64,000 bases of DNA from Chitiniphilus purpureus (GCF_025642115.1 NZ_CP106753.1:1635501-1699500), one strand, 5' to 3'; shown: positions 9,216-17,543, counted from the first letter of the stretch. Numbers and translations: made by a program. Notes: generated by a model from the letters alone, not told the origin.

Positions 9216-9719
9216 CTACTGCTGCACCTCGGCCTTCTCGATCAGCACGTCCTCGACCGGCACGTCCTGATGAAAACCACGGCTGCCGGTCTTGACACCC
9301 TTGATGGCGTCGACCACCTCGCGGCCCTTGACCACCTTGCCGAACACGGCATAGCCGAAGCCTTGCGGCGTCGGCATCTGGAAGTTGAGGAAGTCGTTGT
9401 TGGCCACGTTGATGAAGAACTGCGCCGACGCCGAATGCGGGTCGGGGGTGCGTGCCATCGCCACGGTATAGGCTTCGTTCTTCAGGCCGTTGGCGGCCTC
9501 GTTCTCGATCGGATCGCGCGCGGGCTTTTGCTTCAGGCCCGGCTCGAAGCCGCCGCCCTGCACCATGAAGCCGTTGATGACACGGTGGAACACCGTGCCG
9601 TCGTAGTGGCCGTCGTTCACGTACTGCACAAAGTTGGCCACGGTCTTGGGGGCCTTGGCCTCATCCAGCTCCAGCTCGATCTCGCCGAGGCTGGTGGTCA
9701 GTTTCACATGGGTTGTCAT
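9216..9719 (-). CDS. ppiB: Cytoplasmic peptidyl-prolyl cis-trans isomerase B (cyclophilin)
   Basis: Catalyses cis-trans isomerisation of X-Pro bonds. This 167-residue cyclophilin lacks a signal peptide, so it is cytoplasmic like E. coli PpiB. Signature segments include [19 protein letters not shown], the [13 protein letters not shown] stretch and [11 protein letters not shown], with the catalytic Arg in FHRV. A strong AAAGGAG site precedes the ATG. It lies 16 nt downstream of a signal-peptide-bearing cyclophilin and probably shares its transcript, giving the cell matched periplasmic and cytoplasmic isomerases. Confidence 0.96.
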   Translation of the reverse strand: MTTHVKLTTSLGEIELELDEAKAPKTVANFVQYVNDGHYDGTVFHRVINGFMVQGGGFEPGLKQKPARDPIENEAANGLKNEAYTVAMARTPDPHSASAQFFINVANNDFLNFQMPTPQGFGYAVFGKVVKGREVVDAIKGVKTGSRGFHQDVPVEDVLIEKAEVQQ

Positions 9720-9735
9720 GGCGTGCTCCTTTCGA

Positions 9736-10335
9736 TTATTTGCTGGTCTTGGCCGGCTTGGCGGCCTTGGGCTCTTCCTTGGCCGGCGGCAGTTCGCGGG
9801 CGCTGTGCAGCACCACAGGCTCCGCCGGTGCGTCGCCTGGCATCACCTGCACCTTGGCAATCTCATCCACCACGTTCATGCCCGAAATCACTTTGCCGAA
9901 TACGGTATAGCCCCAGCCGTCGAACGAGGGCCAGTTCAGCGAATCGTTGTTCTTCAGATTGATGTAGAACTGGCTGGTGGCCGAGTGTGGATCGCCAGTG
10001 CGTGCCATCGCCAGCATGCCGCGGTCGTTCTTGAGGCCGGCCTCGACGGTGGCCTTGGCTTCGTTCTTGATCGGGGGCCGGGTGGGCTTCTGGTTGCCCT
10101 TGGCGTCGTAGCCGCCACCCTGGACCACGAAGTCGCGCACCACGCGGTGGAACTGGGTGCCGTCGTAATGCTTGTCCCGCACATACTGCAGGAAGTTGGC
10201 GACCGAGGCGGGGGCTTGCTCGGGATAGAGTTCAAGCACGATCTTGCCCTTGTTGGTCGTCAGCTCGACTTGCGGATCAGCCGCGAAGGCGGTTCCGGCG
10301 AGGGCGATAAGTGCAGCGAAAAGCATGGATTTCAT
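9736..10335 (-). CDS. ppiA: Periplasmic peptidyl-prolyl cis-trans isomerase (cyclophilin)
   Basis: Cyclophilin with a Sec signal peptide ([18 protein letters not shown], cleavage before ADPQVELTT), so it acts on periplasmic or exported proteins. Core motifs are [33 protein letters not shown] and [11 protein letters not shown]. After the domain comes a Lys/Pro/Ala-rich tail of about 25 residues ending PAKTSK, absent from ppiB. The start was set at the ATG that begins the signal peptide. It is first gene of the ppiA-ppiB pair. Confidence 0.94.
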   Translation of the reverse strand: MKSMLFAALIALAGTAFAADPQVELTTNKGKIVLELYPEQAPASVANFLQYVRDKHYDGTQFHRVVRDFVVQGGGYDAKGNQKPTRPPIKNEAKATVEAGLKNDRGMLAMARTGDPHSATSQFYINLKNNDSLNWPSFDGWGYTVFGKVISGMNVVDEIAKVQVMPGDAPAEPVVLHSARELPPAKEEPKAAKPAKTSK

Positions 10336-10420
10336 CGGGATCGTCACCAGAGTAAAAATCGGGGCCAATCATAGCATGGGCCCGGTGTTAGAATTGCCCG
10401 CGCTCCATGAGGTCGCCGCC

Positions 10421-11056
10421 ATGCCCAGACTGCCTACGCTCGATACCCTGATCTGCGAATTCGACACCGCCTTGCGCACACTGGCTGCGCGCGCGACCAG
10501 CGCCAGGGCGCATCCGGATGCACATGTGGAGGAGACCGAGCTGGACGACGCCCAGCGCCGCCACGCGGCCGGCCTGATGCGCGTCAACCACTGCGGCGAG
10601 ATCTGCGCCCAGGCGCTCTACCAGGGCCAGGCGCTGACCGCCCGCGATCCCGCCATGCGCGATGCGTTGCGCCGGGCCGCGCACGAGGAAGTCGAGCACC
10701 TGGCGTGGACCGAACGGCGCATCCACGAGCTGGGCGGGCACACCAGCCTCTTCAATCCCTTGTGGTATGCCGGCAGCCTTGCCATCGGGGTGACCGCGGG
10801 GCTGGTCGGCGATCGCTGGAACCTGGGTTTCCTGGCCGAGACCGAGCGCCAGGTCGGCGCCCATCTGGCGGGCCATCTGCGTCAGCTGCCGCCCCAGGAT
10901 GCCAAGAGCCGCGCCATCGTCGAGCAGATGCACCTGGACGAGACCCAGCACGCCGAGCTTGCCGACCAGTTGGGCGCGGCCCCGCTGCCGGTGCCGGTCA
11001 GGACACTGATGGGTGCTGCCTCCAAGGTGATGACCACGCTCGCCTACCGCTTCTGA
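10421..11056 (+). CDS. coq7: 3-demethoxyubiquinol 3-hydroxylase (Coq7)
   Basis: Di-iron monooxygenase that performs the last ring hydroxylation of ubiquinone synthesis, before the final methylation. The 211-residue protein carries the ferritin-like ligand set: E60 in NHCGE, E90 and H93 in EEVEH, E142 in AETERQVG, and E174 and H177 in DETQH. The start at MPRLPTLD is preceded by GAGG. It diverges from the ppiA operon. This Coq7 type is common in betaproteobacteria, in contrast with the flavin enzyme UbiF of E. coli. Confidence 0.96.
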   Translation: MPRLPTLDTLICEFDTALRTLAARATSARAHPDAHVEETELDDAQRRHAAGLMRVNHCGEICAQALYQGQALTARDPAMRDALRRAAHEEVEHLAWTERRIHELGGHTSLFNPLWYAGSLAIGVTAGLVGDRWNLGFLAETERQVGAHLAGHLRQLPPQDAKSRAIVEQMHLDETQHAELADQLGAAPLPVPVRTLMGAASKVMTTLAYRF

Positions 11057-11267
11057 GCCTGCCCCTGGCAACAATCACGGCGCCGGGTTCGCCGCGGTTG
11101 ATGCCTGTCAATCCCGCTTCCCGCCTATCGGTGCAAGCTGACTCCCATATCGAGCCATCGATGTCCGGTGCGTGCCGACAGCGTGCCGCCCGCGGCAGCA
11201 CGCCTTCCGTGCCGCCGGCCGATGGCGCCGCTGCGGCGGTACAGGCTGTGACACAGGGAGCAAAGCG

Positions 11268-12542
11268 ATGAAGGTCAAGAACCGGTGGTTGATTGCCGCA
11301 TCGGGCGTGGGGATCCACATCTCGATCGGTTCAGTCTACGCATGGAGTGTGTTTTCCAAGCCGTTGATGGCGCAGATGGGCTGGAGCCTCAAGGAGGTGG
11401 GTTTCGCCTTCGGGCTGGCCATCTTCATGCTCGGCATGTCCGCTGCGGTGATGGGCCATGTGGTCGAGAAGCGCGGCCCACGCTTTTCCGGCACCCTTTC
11501 GGCGATCTTCTGGTCGGTGGGGCTGCTCGGATCGGGCGTTGCGATCGAGCTGGGCAATCTGTGGCTGCTCTATCTGTGCTACGGCGTGATCGGCGGCATC
11601 GGCCTCGGTACCGGCTATGTGACGCCGGTCTCCACGCTGATGAAATGGTTTCCCGACCGGCGCGGCCTTGCCACCGGGCTTGCCATCATGGGTTTTGGCT
11701 TCGCCTCGTTCCTGGGCGCGCCGCTGATGGCCGAGCTGATCCAGTCGGTGGGCATCGCCAACACCTTTTTCGCACTGGGTACGCTCTATGCGCTGGTGAT
11801 GCTGGCCTCGGCACGCTATCTGGCACCACCACCGGCCGACTGGCGTCCCGCGGGCTTTGACGCCGCCGTCGCCGGTGGCAGGAAGAGGCCGCAGATGGAC
11901 CTAATGCCGATGACCGCCAATGAGGCGGTCAAGACCAAGCCGTTCTATGGGCTGTGGTTGATGATGTTCATCAACATCACCTGCGGCATCGCGGTGATCT
12001 CGGTGGCCTCGCCGATGGCGCAGGAGGTGACCGGCATGGGGGCGCTGGCCGCCGGCGCGGTGGTCGGCATGATCGGGCTGTTCAACGGTGCCGGCCGCCT
12101 GGCGTGGGCATCGTTCTCGGACGTGCTGGGTCGCCCCAATACCTATATCGCGTTCTTCCTGATCGAGGTGCTGGCGTTCTACCTGCTGCCTTCGCTGAAC
12201 GAAGTGCTGATGTTCCAGGTGGTGCTGTACCTGATCATGACCTGCTACGGCGGCGGTTTCTCCACACTGCCGGCCTACATCGGCGATCTGTTCGGCACCA
12301 AGCAGGTCAGCGCCATCCATGGTTATGTGCTGACCGCGTGGGCGATGGCGGGCCTGGTCGGCTCATCGTTCGCCTCGTTCCTGCGCGAAGCCACCGGCAG
12401 CTATGCGGCGATGACCACGGTGTTTGCGGCGATCTTCCTGGTGGCGCTGGCGGTATCGGTGGCGATGAAACTCTTTGTGCAGCGTGAACTGGCGCGCCGG
12501 ACACCGGTGCCCGGGACGGTGATGGCGAAGGACGCCGCCTGA
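11268..12542 (+). CDS. OFA-family MFS transporter (oxalate/formate antiporter-like, YhjX-like)
   Basis: Major facilitator with 12 predicted membrane segments, 424 residues. The N-terminal helix region (GIHISIGSVYAWSVFSKPL) and the loop GYVTPVSTLMKWFPDRRGLATG are the hallmarks of the oxalate/formate antiporter (OFA) family. Members move small mono- and dicarboxylates, but the substrate cannot be read from sequence. The start is the ATG after CAGGGAG. The next gene, 119 nt downstream, is a formate/nitrite-type channel. This suggests handling of formate, oxalate or a related small acid by the cluster. Confidence 0.9.
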   Translation: MKVKNRWLIAASGVGIHISIGSVYAWSVFSKPLMAQMGWSLKEVGFAFGLAIFMLGMSAAVMGHVVEKRGPRFSGTLSAIFWSVGLLGSGVAIELGNLWLLYLCYGVIGGIGLGTGYVTPVSTLMKWFPDRRGLATGLAIMGFGFASFLGAPLMAELIQSVGIANTFFALGTLYALVMLASARYLAPPPADWRPAGFDAAVAGGRKRPQMDLMPMTANEAVKTKPFYGLWLMMFINITCGIAVISVASPMAQEVTGMGALAAGAVVGMIGLFNGAGRLAWASFSDVLGRPNTYIAFFLIEVLAFYLLPSLNEVLMFQVVLYLIMTCYGGGFSTLPAYIGDLFGTKQVSAIHGYVLTAWAMAGLVGSSFASFLREATGSYAAMTTVFAAIFLVALAVSVAMKLFVQRELARRTPVPGTVMAKDAA

Positions 12543-12562
12543 TCCGTCGACGGCCATGCCAT

Positions 12563-12591
12563 CGGGAAGGGTACCGTGGGTGCCTTTCCCG
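12563..12591 (+). terminator. Hairpin between the OFA transporter and the FNT channel
   Basis: A 13-bp stem with two G-T wobbles and a 3-nt loop. No T-run follows, so it may be an attenuator, an RNA-processing site or a weak terminator rather than a full intrinsic terminator. Confidence 0.45.
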
Positions 12592-12661
12592 TTGGCGCTG
12601 CCGGTCGACGTGCCGCCTGCTTTATGATTGATTGCCTTCACCATCGAACCGGACCGTCTTC

Positions 12662-13489
12662 ATGGCCCAGATCCTGACGCCATCGTATCTCGTCAACTAC
12701 ATCAACGACGCGGCGCGTCACAAGGCGGGGCTGCACCCGCCCCGGTTGCTGGTGATGTCGTGCCTGGGCGGCATCTACATCGCACTGGGCGGTCTGCTGG
12801 CGCTGGTGGTGGCGGGCGGGGCCACCGGTCTTCTGGCGGCCAATCCGGGGCTGGACAAGCTGTTGTTCGGCGCGGTGTTCCCGGTGGGATTCATCGCCGT
12901 GGTGCTGACCGGCGCCGATCTCTTCACTTCCAACTGTGCCATGCAGATGGTGCCGTTGTTCCGCCGCCAGATCCGCCTTGAGGAAGTGGCGCGGGTCTGG
13001 TGCCTGTCCTATCTGGGCAACCTCATCGGGGCGCTGTTCGCGGCCTGGGGGTTTGCCTACCTTACCGGTATGCTCGACGCCACCCAACCCTGGACGCCGT
13101 ATCTGCAACGGCTGGCAGAGCACAAGGTGCACCAGCCCTTCCTGGTGGTGTTCATCAAGGGCGTGCTTGCCAATATGCTGGTCTGTGTGGCCGCCTGGCA
13201 GGGTTATTCGGCGAAGGATACGCTGGGGCGCATGGTCGGGATCTGGGCGCCGGTGATGACCTTTGTGGCGCTGGGCATGGAGCACAGCATTGCCAACCTG
13301 TTCTTCATCCCGGCGGCGATGCTGGCCGGGCTGGAGGTGACCACCACCGAATTCGTGCTGCAGAACCTGGTGCCGGCCACGCTTGGCAATCTGGTCGGCG
13401 GGGCGCTGCTGGTCGGCCTGCCTTATGCCTGGCTCTACACCGAGACCGAAGGCAAGGTCGATCAACCCAGCGATATCGATCTGCCATGA
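12662..13489 (+). CDS. Formate/nitrite transporter family channel (FocA/NirC-like)
   Basis: Inner-membrane pentameric channel for small monovalent anions, 275 residues with six predicted helices. Family motifs include the GGIYIALGG stretch in TM1, LTGADLFTSNCAMQ in the loop after TM2, and HSIANLFFIPAA near TM5, which carries the central His of the pore. Formate, nitrite, lactate or hydrosulfide remain possible substrates; the upstream OFA transporter favours formate. Its stop overlaps the start of the cytochrome b561 gene (ATGA), implying translational coupling. Confidence 0.92.
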   Translation: MAQILTPSYLVNYINDAARHKAGLHPPRLLVMSCLGGIYIALGGLLALVVAGGATGLLAANPGLDKLLFGAVFPVGFIAVVLTGADLFTSNCAMQMVPLFRRQIRLEEVARVWCLSYLGNLIGALFAAWGFAYLTGMLDATQPWTPYLQRLAEHKVHQPFLVVFIKGVLANMLVCVAAWQGYSAKDTLGRMVGIWAPVMTFVALGMEHSIANLFFIPAAMLAGLEVTTTEFVLQNLVPATLGNLVGGALLVGLPYAWLYTETEGKVDQPSDIDLP

Positions 13490-14124
13490 GCTCAGTCGCC
13501 CATCCCGCCCGCTACCACCCGCTTTCGGTGCTGCTGCATTGGGGCACAGCGGGCCTGGTGCTGCTGACGCTGGGCAGCGCGCTGGTGCTGGCCCGGTTCC
13601 CGCCCGCGCCATCGCTGAGGGCGGTGCTGCTCGATGTCCACCTGATTGCCGGCCAGCTGCTCTTCCTGGCGCAGCTGCTGCAGTTGATGCTGTTTAGTGC
13701 CTTTGGTACGCCCACTCCGGACGGGCTGGATGCACAGCAGGTGCATGTTGCACGGGTGCTGCACGCGCTGCTCTACGGCACGGTCGGTTTCCTTGCCTGC
13801 AGCGGTACCCTGCTGGCACTGGCCTATGCCGCCGGCAAACCGGTGCTGGGGTGGAAGGTGCCCGTGCTGCTGAGCGGTCCGGCTGTCGGACTCCTGCGTC
13901 AGGTGCATGGCATGGCCGGGCTGTGCTTCGTGGTGTTCTGCGCGGCGCACGCGGTGTTCGCCTGCTGCATGCATTACCTGGGCAAGCGGGGCACGCTCAG
14001 GAAGATGGCGATCGAAGGTGCGTTGGTCGACTATCTGGCCGCGCCCGAGCCTGTCGCAGGCTATGCCTGCACCGACCGGTCCGACCGGGATGGCGGTGGC
14101 ATGAGAGGGCCGCCATGCAGCTGA
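13486..14124 (+). CDS. Cytochrome b561 family membrane protein
   Basis: Four-helix di-haem b inner-membrane protein of about 212 residues. Candidate haem-ligand histidines lie in VLLHWGTAG (TM1), the DVHLIAG region (TM2), RVLHALLYG (TM3) and QVHGMAG plus AAHAVFACCMHYLG (TM4). The ending KRGTLRKM is typical of the bacterial cytochrome b561 (CybB/YceJ) group, which transfers electrons from quinol to periplasmic acceptors. It overlaps the FNT gene by 4 nt and the next gene by 10 nt, so all three are probably one operon. A second, unrelated-context b561 lies at 36.4-37.0 kb. Confidence 0.88.
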   Translation: MSSVAHPARYHPLSVLLHWGTAGLVLLTLGSALVLARFPPAPSLRAVLLDVHLIAGQLLFLAQLLQLMLFSAFGTPTPDGLDAQQVHVARVLHALLYGTVGFLACSGTLLALAYAAGKPVLGWKVPVLLSGPAVGLLRQVHGMAGLCFVVFCAAHAVFACCMHYLGKRGTLRKMAIEGALVDYLAAPEPVAGYACTDRSDRDGGGMRGPPCS

Positions 14125-14762
14125 CGGTCAATCAGCGCCTGATCGCGATCATTGCGGGCGCCATCGTCGCACTGCTGGCGACCGGCCTGATCGGCTTTCT
14201 CGGCTCGCAACGGCTGTCGGAGACGCTGCGCCACACCGACCAGACGCTCATCCACAGTCTTGCCACCCTGTCAGGCATCGAGCGCGATTTCCTGCTGATC
14301 CGGGTGAACGCGCTCTATCACCTCTCCTATGACCGTCCCGAGCGCAAGGTGCCGCACGAGCGCATTGTCCGGCGCAACATCGAGTCGATCGAAAAACAGC
14401 TGCAGGAATATGCCGCCGGGCTCGCAGTCACAGCCCGCGACCGGGAGCTTCTGCAGCGCGACCGGCAGTTGTTCGAGCAATACCGCAGCGCGCTGGAGAA
14501 GGTGCTGTCCGCCTCCAATAGCGCCAACCGTGAAGCGGCCGTGCTGCTGATCGAAAGCGAATGGAAACCGGCTGGCGAACGGCTCACGCTGGCACTGGCC
14601 GAACACGCCCGTTACAAGGAACGGCTGGTCGAGCAGATGGCCCATGAATCGATGCAATCCGGGCAGCGCAATTCGCTGGCCGTGCTGATCGCCACCCTGG
14701 CGGGCATCGTGCTGGTGACTGCCGCAGGCCTGCTGCTCAAGCGCAACCTCGCCGCGCTCTGA
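14115..14762 (+). CDS. Sensor-only chemoreceptor-like membrane protein lacking HAMP and signalling domains
   Basis: A 215-residue protein laid out like the front half of a methyl-accepting chemotaxis protein. TM1 is at about residues 8-30. A periplasmic four-helix-bundle-like domain follows at about 31-185 (RDFLLIRVNALYHLSYDRPE, then Glu/Arg-rich helices). TM2 is at about 187-208, ending LLLKRNLAAL-stop. The stop falls where a HAMP domain normally begins, so there is no cytoplasmic output module. No frame continues a HAMP or methyl-accepting domain downstream, because the convergent OsmC gene follows within 11 nt. It may be a stand-alone sensor or regulator of the coupled b561/FNT genes, or a truncated receptor. 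Confidence 0.75.
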   Translation: MQLTVNQRLIAIIAGAIVALLATGLIGFLGSQRLSETLRHTDQTLIHSLATLSGIERDFLLIRVNALYHLSYDRPERKVPHERIVRRNIESIEKQLQEYAAGLAVTARDRELLQRDRQLFEQYRSALEKVLSASNSANREAAVLLIESEWKPAGERLTLALAEHARYKERLVEQMAHESMQSGQRNSLAVLIATLAGIVLVTAAGLLLKRNLAAL

Positions 14763-14772
14763 GCGGATCGGG

Positions 14773-15192
14773 TCAGGCTGCTTCGACGATCTCGAAGTCG
14801 TGGGTGATCTGTGCCGTCTTGCCCAGCATGATCGATGCCGAGCAGTATTTCTCGGCCGACAGCTTGATCGCGCGCGCCACCTGCTCGGGCTTGAGGCTGC
14901 GGCCGGTGACAGTGAAATGCAGGTGGATGCGGGTGAATACCTTGGGATCTTCCGGTGCCCGCTCCGCATCCACGCTGACCACGCAATCGCGCACGTCCAC
15001 ACGGCTTTTCTTCAGGATATGGATCACGTCGTACGTGGCGCAGCCGGCGGTACCCATCAACACCATTTCCATCGGCCGCGGCCCCAGATTGCGGCCACCG
15101 CCTTCGGGCGGGCCGTCCATCAGTACGGCATGACCCGATTCGGACTGCGCAAGGAAGCTCACTTCCTCCACCCACTTGAGGCGAACCTTCAT
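14773..15192 (-). CDS. OsmC/Ohr-family protein (YhfA-like)
   Basis: Peroxide-reducing family fold of 139 residues with two conserved redox cysteines, C51 (GTAGCATYD) and C117 (EKYCSAS). The motifs MDGPPEGGG, NLGPRPMEMVLMG and SRVDVRDCVV place it with the YhfA group of OsmC proteins, whose physiological substrate is not settled. AGGAAAAG precedes the ATG. It is convergent with the chemoreceptor-like gene and is separated on its other side by 466 nt of non-coding DNA that holds a candidate small RNA. Confidence 0.92.
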   Translation of the reverse strand: MKVRLKWVEEVSFLAQSESGHAVLMDGPPEGGGRNLGPRPMEMVLMGTAGCATYDVIHILKKSRVDVRDCVVSVDAERAPEDPKVFTRIHLHFTVTGRSLKPEQVARAIKLSAEKYCSASIMLGKTAQITHDFEIVEAA

Positions 15193-15433
15193 CTTTGGCT
15201 TTTCCTGATGTCGTGATGCGAAACGGGCATTCTAATCATTTGCCGTTCGGCGGACGAATCAGGCTGCGCGATATACAGGCCGGGCAGGGCACGTAGTGCG
15301 TGAAGCGCCGATTCTGTCGGCCATCCCGGCCGGGGGCTGCGTGGTGAGATGCCCCGCCTGAAGGCGCCCACGCACCGCGTCAAGGCATACAGTCAGGTCG
15401 GTCCGTTTTTATGCTGCGCTGCACAAGTAGCAC

Positions 15434-15462
15434 TTGCTAATGGCGGTCGCTTCGCATACACT
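15434..15462 (+). promoter_or_regulatory. Candidate sigma-70 promoter of the small RNA
   Basis: TTGCTA (15434-15439), a 17-nt spacer, then TACACT (15457-15462). This would start transcription near 15467-15470, just ahead of the first stem-loop. Confidence 0.6.
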
Positions 15463-15466
15463 TGGT

Positions 15467-15557
15467 ACTGCAACGTCAGGGCTTGCCTTGATGTTGTCTC
15501 CTCCATCCTCCTTCTTTGGTGGAATTCAGCGCAATCCGTCAGGGTTGCGTTTTTTTT
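15467..15557 (+). ncRNA. Candidate trans-acting small RNA with two anti-Shine-Dalgarno motifs
   Basis: About 90 nt with the layout of a bacterial regulatory RNA. A promoter lies just upstream. A 5' hairpin pairs 15471-15482 with 15485-15496, potentially 12 bp including two G-U pairs (the innermost pairs must open to form a loop). A pyrimidine-rich unpaired segment follows, carrying CTCCTCC (15498-15504) and CCTCCTT (15507-15513). The latter is the exact complement of AAGGAGG. The element ends with an 8-bp stem (15530-15537 with 15542-15549, loop GTCA) and eight Ts. The arrangement resembles Hfq-dependent anti-SD RNAs such as the neisserial sibling sRNAs. That kinship is a guess from architecture. 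The rplM promoter begins 31 nt further on, so the two are separate transcription units. Confidence 0.68.
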
Positions 15558-15587
15558 GCGCGCGATCCACCAAACCCGGCAAAGCCG

Positions 15588-15617
15588 TTGACACCCCATT
15601 GCCATAGGGTCTAAAAT
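15588..15617 (+). promoter_or_regulatory. rplM-rpsI promoter
   Basis: Near-consensus sigma-70 promoter: TTGACA at 15588-15593, an 18-nt spacer, TAAAAT at 15612-15617. The expected start is about 35 nt before the rplM ATG. The strength fits a ribosomal protein operon. Confidence 0.85.
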
Positions 15618-15658
15618 CCGCGACTTTCTCGAATTCTGAATAATTGGAACGAGCAGTC

Positions 15659-16087
15659 ATGAAAACCTTTTCTGCCAAGCCGCACGAGGTAAAGCGCGAG
15701 TGGTTCGTTGTCGATGCCACCGACAAGGTGCTGGGCCGTCTCGCGGCTGAGATCGCCAAGCGTCTGCGTGGTAAGCACAAAGCCGAATACACGCCGCACG
15801 TCGATACTGGCGACTACATCGTGGTGGTGAACGCAGACAAGCTGCGCGTGACCGGCGACAAGGCCACTTCGAAGAAGTACTACCGCCACTCGGGCCACCC
15901 TGGGGGCATTTACGAGCGCACCTTCAGCGAGCTGCAGGCCAAGTTCCCCGGCCGCGTGCTGGAAACTGCGGTCAAGGGCATGCTGCCGAAGGGTCCGCTC
16001 GGCTATGCCATGATCAAGAAGATGAAGGTCTATGCCGGCAATGATCATCCGCATGCCGCGCAGCAGCCGACAACGCTGGACATCTAA
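15659..16087 (+). CDS. rplM: 50S ribosomal protein L13
   Basis: Large-subunit protein L13, 142 residues, exactly the usual length. It opens [15 protein letters not shown] and contains the conserved [29 protein letters not shown] and [13 protein letters not shown] ([16 protein letters not shown]) blocks. It is an early assembly protein of the 50S subunit. The start was set at the ATG giving the standard N-terminus. It forms the universal two-gene operon with rpsI, separated by 11 nt, behind a near-consensus promoter. Confidence 0.98.
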   Translation: MKTFSAKPHEVKREWFVVDATDKVLGRLAAEIAKRLRGKHKAEYTPHVDTGDYIVVVNADKLRVTGDKATSKKYYRHSGHPGGIYERTFSELQAKFPGRVLETAVKGMLPKGPLGYAMIKKMKVYAGNDHPHAAQQPTTLDI

Positions 16088-16098
16088 GGATAGTCATC

Positions 16099-16491
16099 AT
16101 GGTAGGTAAGTATCATTACGGCACCGGCCGCCGCAAAAGCGCAATCGCCCGCGTGTTCCTGGCCAAGGGCAACGGCAACATCGTCGTCAACGGCAAGCCG
16201 CTGGATCAGTACTTCGCCCGCGAAACCGGCCGCATGGTCGTCCGCCAGCCGCTGGAAGTGACCCAGAGCCTCGAATCGTTCGACATCCTGGTCAATGTCT
16301 GCGGTGGTGGTGAAACCGGCCAGGCCGGCGCCGTGCGTCACGGCATCACCCGCGCGCTGATTGACTTCAATGCCGATCTGAAGGGCGCGCTCAAGGCCGC
16401 CGGCCTCGTGACCCGCGATGCGCGTGAAGTCGAGCGTAAGAAGGTCGGTCTGCACAAGGCCCGTCGCCGCAAGCAGTTCTCCAAGCGTTAA
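16099..16491 (+). CDS. rpsI: 30S ribosomal protein S9
   Basis: Small-subunit protein S9, 130 residues, full length. Signature blocks are [15 protein letters not shown] near the N-terminus, [15 protein letters not shown] in the middle, and the basic tail [11 protein letters not shown]. The terminal Lys-Arg reaches the P-site tRNA anticodon in known ribosome structures. It is the second gene of the rplM-rpsI operon and is followed by an intrinsic terminator. Confidence 0.98.
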   Translation: MVGKYHYGTGRRKSAIARVFLAKGNGNIVVNGKPLDQYFARETGRMVVRQPLEVTQSLESFDILVNVCGGGETGQAGAVRHGITRALIDFNADLKGALKAAGLVTRDAREVERKKVGLHKARRRKQFSKR

Positions 16492-16510
16492 GCTGCTGCA
16501 GCAATCAGGA

Positions 16511-16536
16511 AAGCCGCACATGTTGCGGCTTTTTTG
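16511..16536 (+). terminator. Intrinsic terminator of rplM-rpsI
   Basis: An 8-bp stem AAGCCGCA/TGCGGCTT with a 5-nt loop, followed by a run of Ts. Confidence 0.9.
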
Positions 16537-16602
16537 TTGCCACGAGTTGACAGCGTCTGTGCTGGCGCAAAGCGCGGCGGTCGCGTCAGTAAGGAGAGCT
16601 GC

Positions 16603-16608
16603 TAGAAT
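16603..16608 (+). promoter_or_regulatory. Extended -10 promoter of the DUF6776-bactofilin cluster
   Basis: TGCTAGAAT gives an extended -10 (TGn + TAGAAT). No good -35 lies at the expected distance. It would start transcripts near 16615. Confidence 0.5.
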
Positions 16609-16644
16609 CGGGCGCTGTTGCAACGGCACCGATGCGAGGGCAGC

Positions 16645-16821
16645 ATGCTCCGTGGAATCCAGACCGATGATGATGTGGGAAAGCCGCAGACGGATATCGT
16701 CCACGTCGGTATCTCCATGATGGTCTTCAACATGGCCGGCCCAGGCGTGGCCGCTGCTTGTCCGGCTGCCACAGGGCCCCAACACAGCATGGGGCTGTGG
16801 CCGTTGCGGATGGACTGCTGA
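16645..16821 (+). CDS. Possible small protein (58 aa) upstream of the DUF6776 gene
   Basis: Short frame with a good ribosome site (GAGGG four nt before the ATG), starting about 30 nt downstream of an extended -10 element. Its TGA shares a base with the ATG of the next gene (TGATG). Such coupling is suggestive of a real leader or small ORF. The sequence (MLRGIQTDDDVGKPQTD...) is not low-complexity, but I recognise no family, and it could be chance. Confidence 0.35.
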   Translation: MLRGIQTDDDVGKPQTDIVHVGISMMVFNMAGPGVAAACPAATGPQHSMGLWPLRMDC

Positions 16822-17543
16822 TGCCGCTGCGCAAGCTGGGCCGTCTGCGCCGTGCACGTCTGTCGGCCGCACCGATGGTGCTGCAGCCGGCGCTGGGTTG
16901 GCGCGGCAGGTTGTGGCGATGGTGCTGCATGCTCTCGGTTGCCGCCGGAATCGGCGGCGGCGCTGCGTATTGGGGTTACCTGCGTGGCCTGGAGTCGGCT
17001 GCGGCAGACTTGTCGTCACGTGTGACCGATGCGCAGACCAACCGCAGTGCGCTCGATGCGAGTCGGATACGCGAGGACACACTGCATCAGCAGCTCAGGA
17101 TGGCCGAATCGGCGCGCAGCGCCCTTGCACAGGCGCTGGCGCAGGCGCAGCAGGAGGCGGCACAGGCGCGTGAAGCCCTCGCGTTTTTCGACAGTCTGCT
17201 TACCAGCAACGATCGCGCAAGCCCCGCACGGTTTGCCGCATGTGAGTTCGAGCCGCGCACAGGCGTGCGCTGGCGTTACCGCGTACTGCTGGTGCAAGGC
17301 GTCGATCGCACTGCCGAATTGCAAGGCGAGCTGTTGATCAGCGTGCTGCTCAAGGATGGCGCCGCGCAGCAGCAACGGATGCAAGCATCCAGGCAACCGG
17401 TGCGGATGCGGCATTATCAGCGGATCGAAGGCGAGATCACCTTGCCGCCGGGCGCCAGGCCCATGCAACTGGAGGCGAGATTCCTGGCGGCGGGCGATGC
17501 CAGGGTAGTTGCGCAATGTCAGAAGAAGACGGGAGGCGTGTGA
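16821..17543 (+). CDS. DUF6776-like inner-membrane protein with coiled coil
   Basis: A 240-residue protein with a basic N-terminus, one membrane segment at about residues 33-54, then a long Ala/Gln/Arg-rich helical stretch (about 57-125) likely to form a coiled coil. A soluble C-terminal domain follows (about 140-240, with CEFEPRTGVRWRYRVLLVQGVDR). The layout and its place directly before a bactofilin match the DUF6776 proteins of betaproteobacteria, whose function is unknown. Its stop overlaps the bactofilin start (TGATG). A topology of N-in with the bulk periplasmic suggests a link between the envelope and the cytoskeletal bactofilin, but this is inference. Confidence 0.82.
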   Translation: MPLRKLGRLRRARLSAAPMVLQPALGWRGRLWRWCCMLSVAAGIGGGAAYWGYLRGLESAAADLSSRVTDAQTNRSALDASRIREDTLHQQLRMAESARSALAQALAQAQQEAAQAREALAFFDSLLTSNDRASPARFAACEFEPRTGVRWRYRVLLVQGVDRTAELQGELLISVLLKDGAAQQQRMQASRQPVRMRHYQRIEGEITLPPGARPMQLEARFLAAGDARVVAQCQKKTGGV

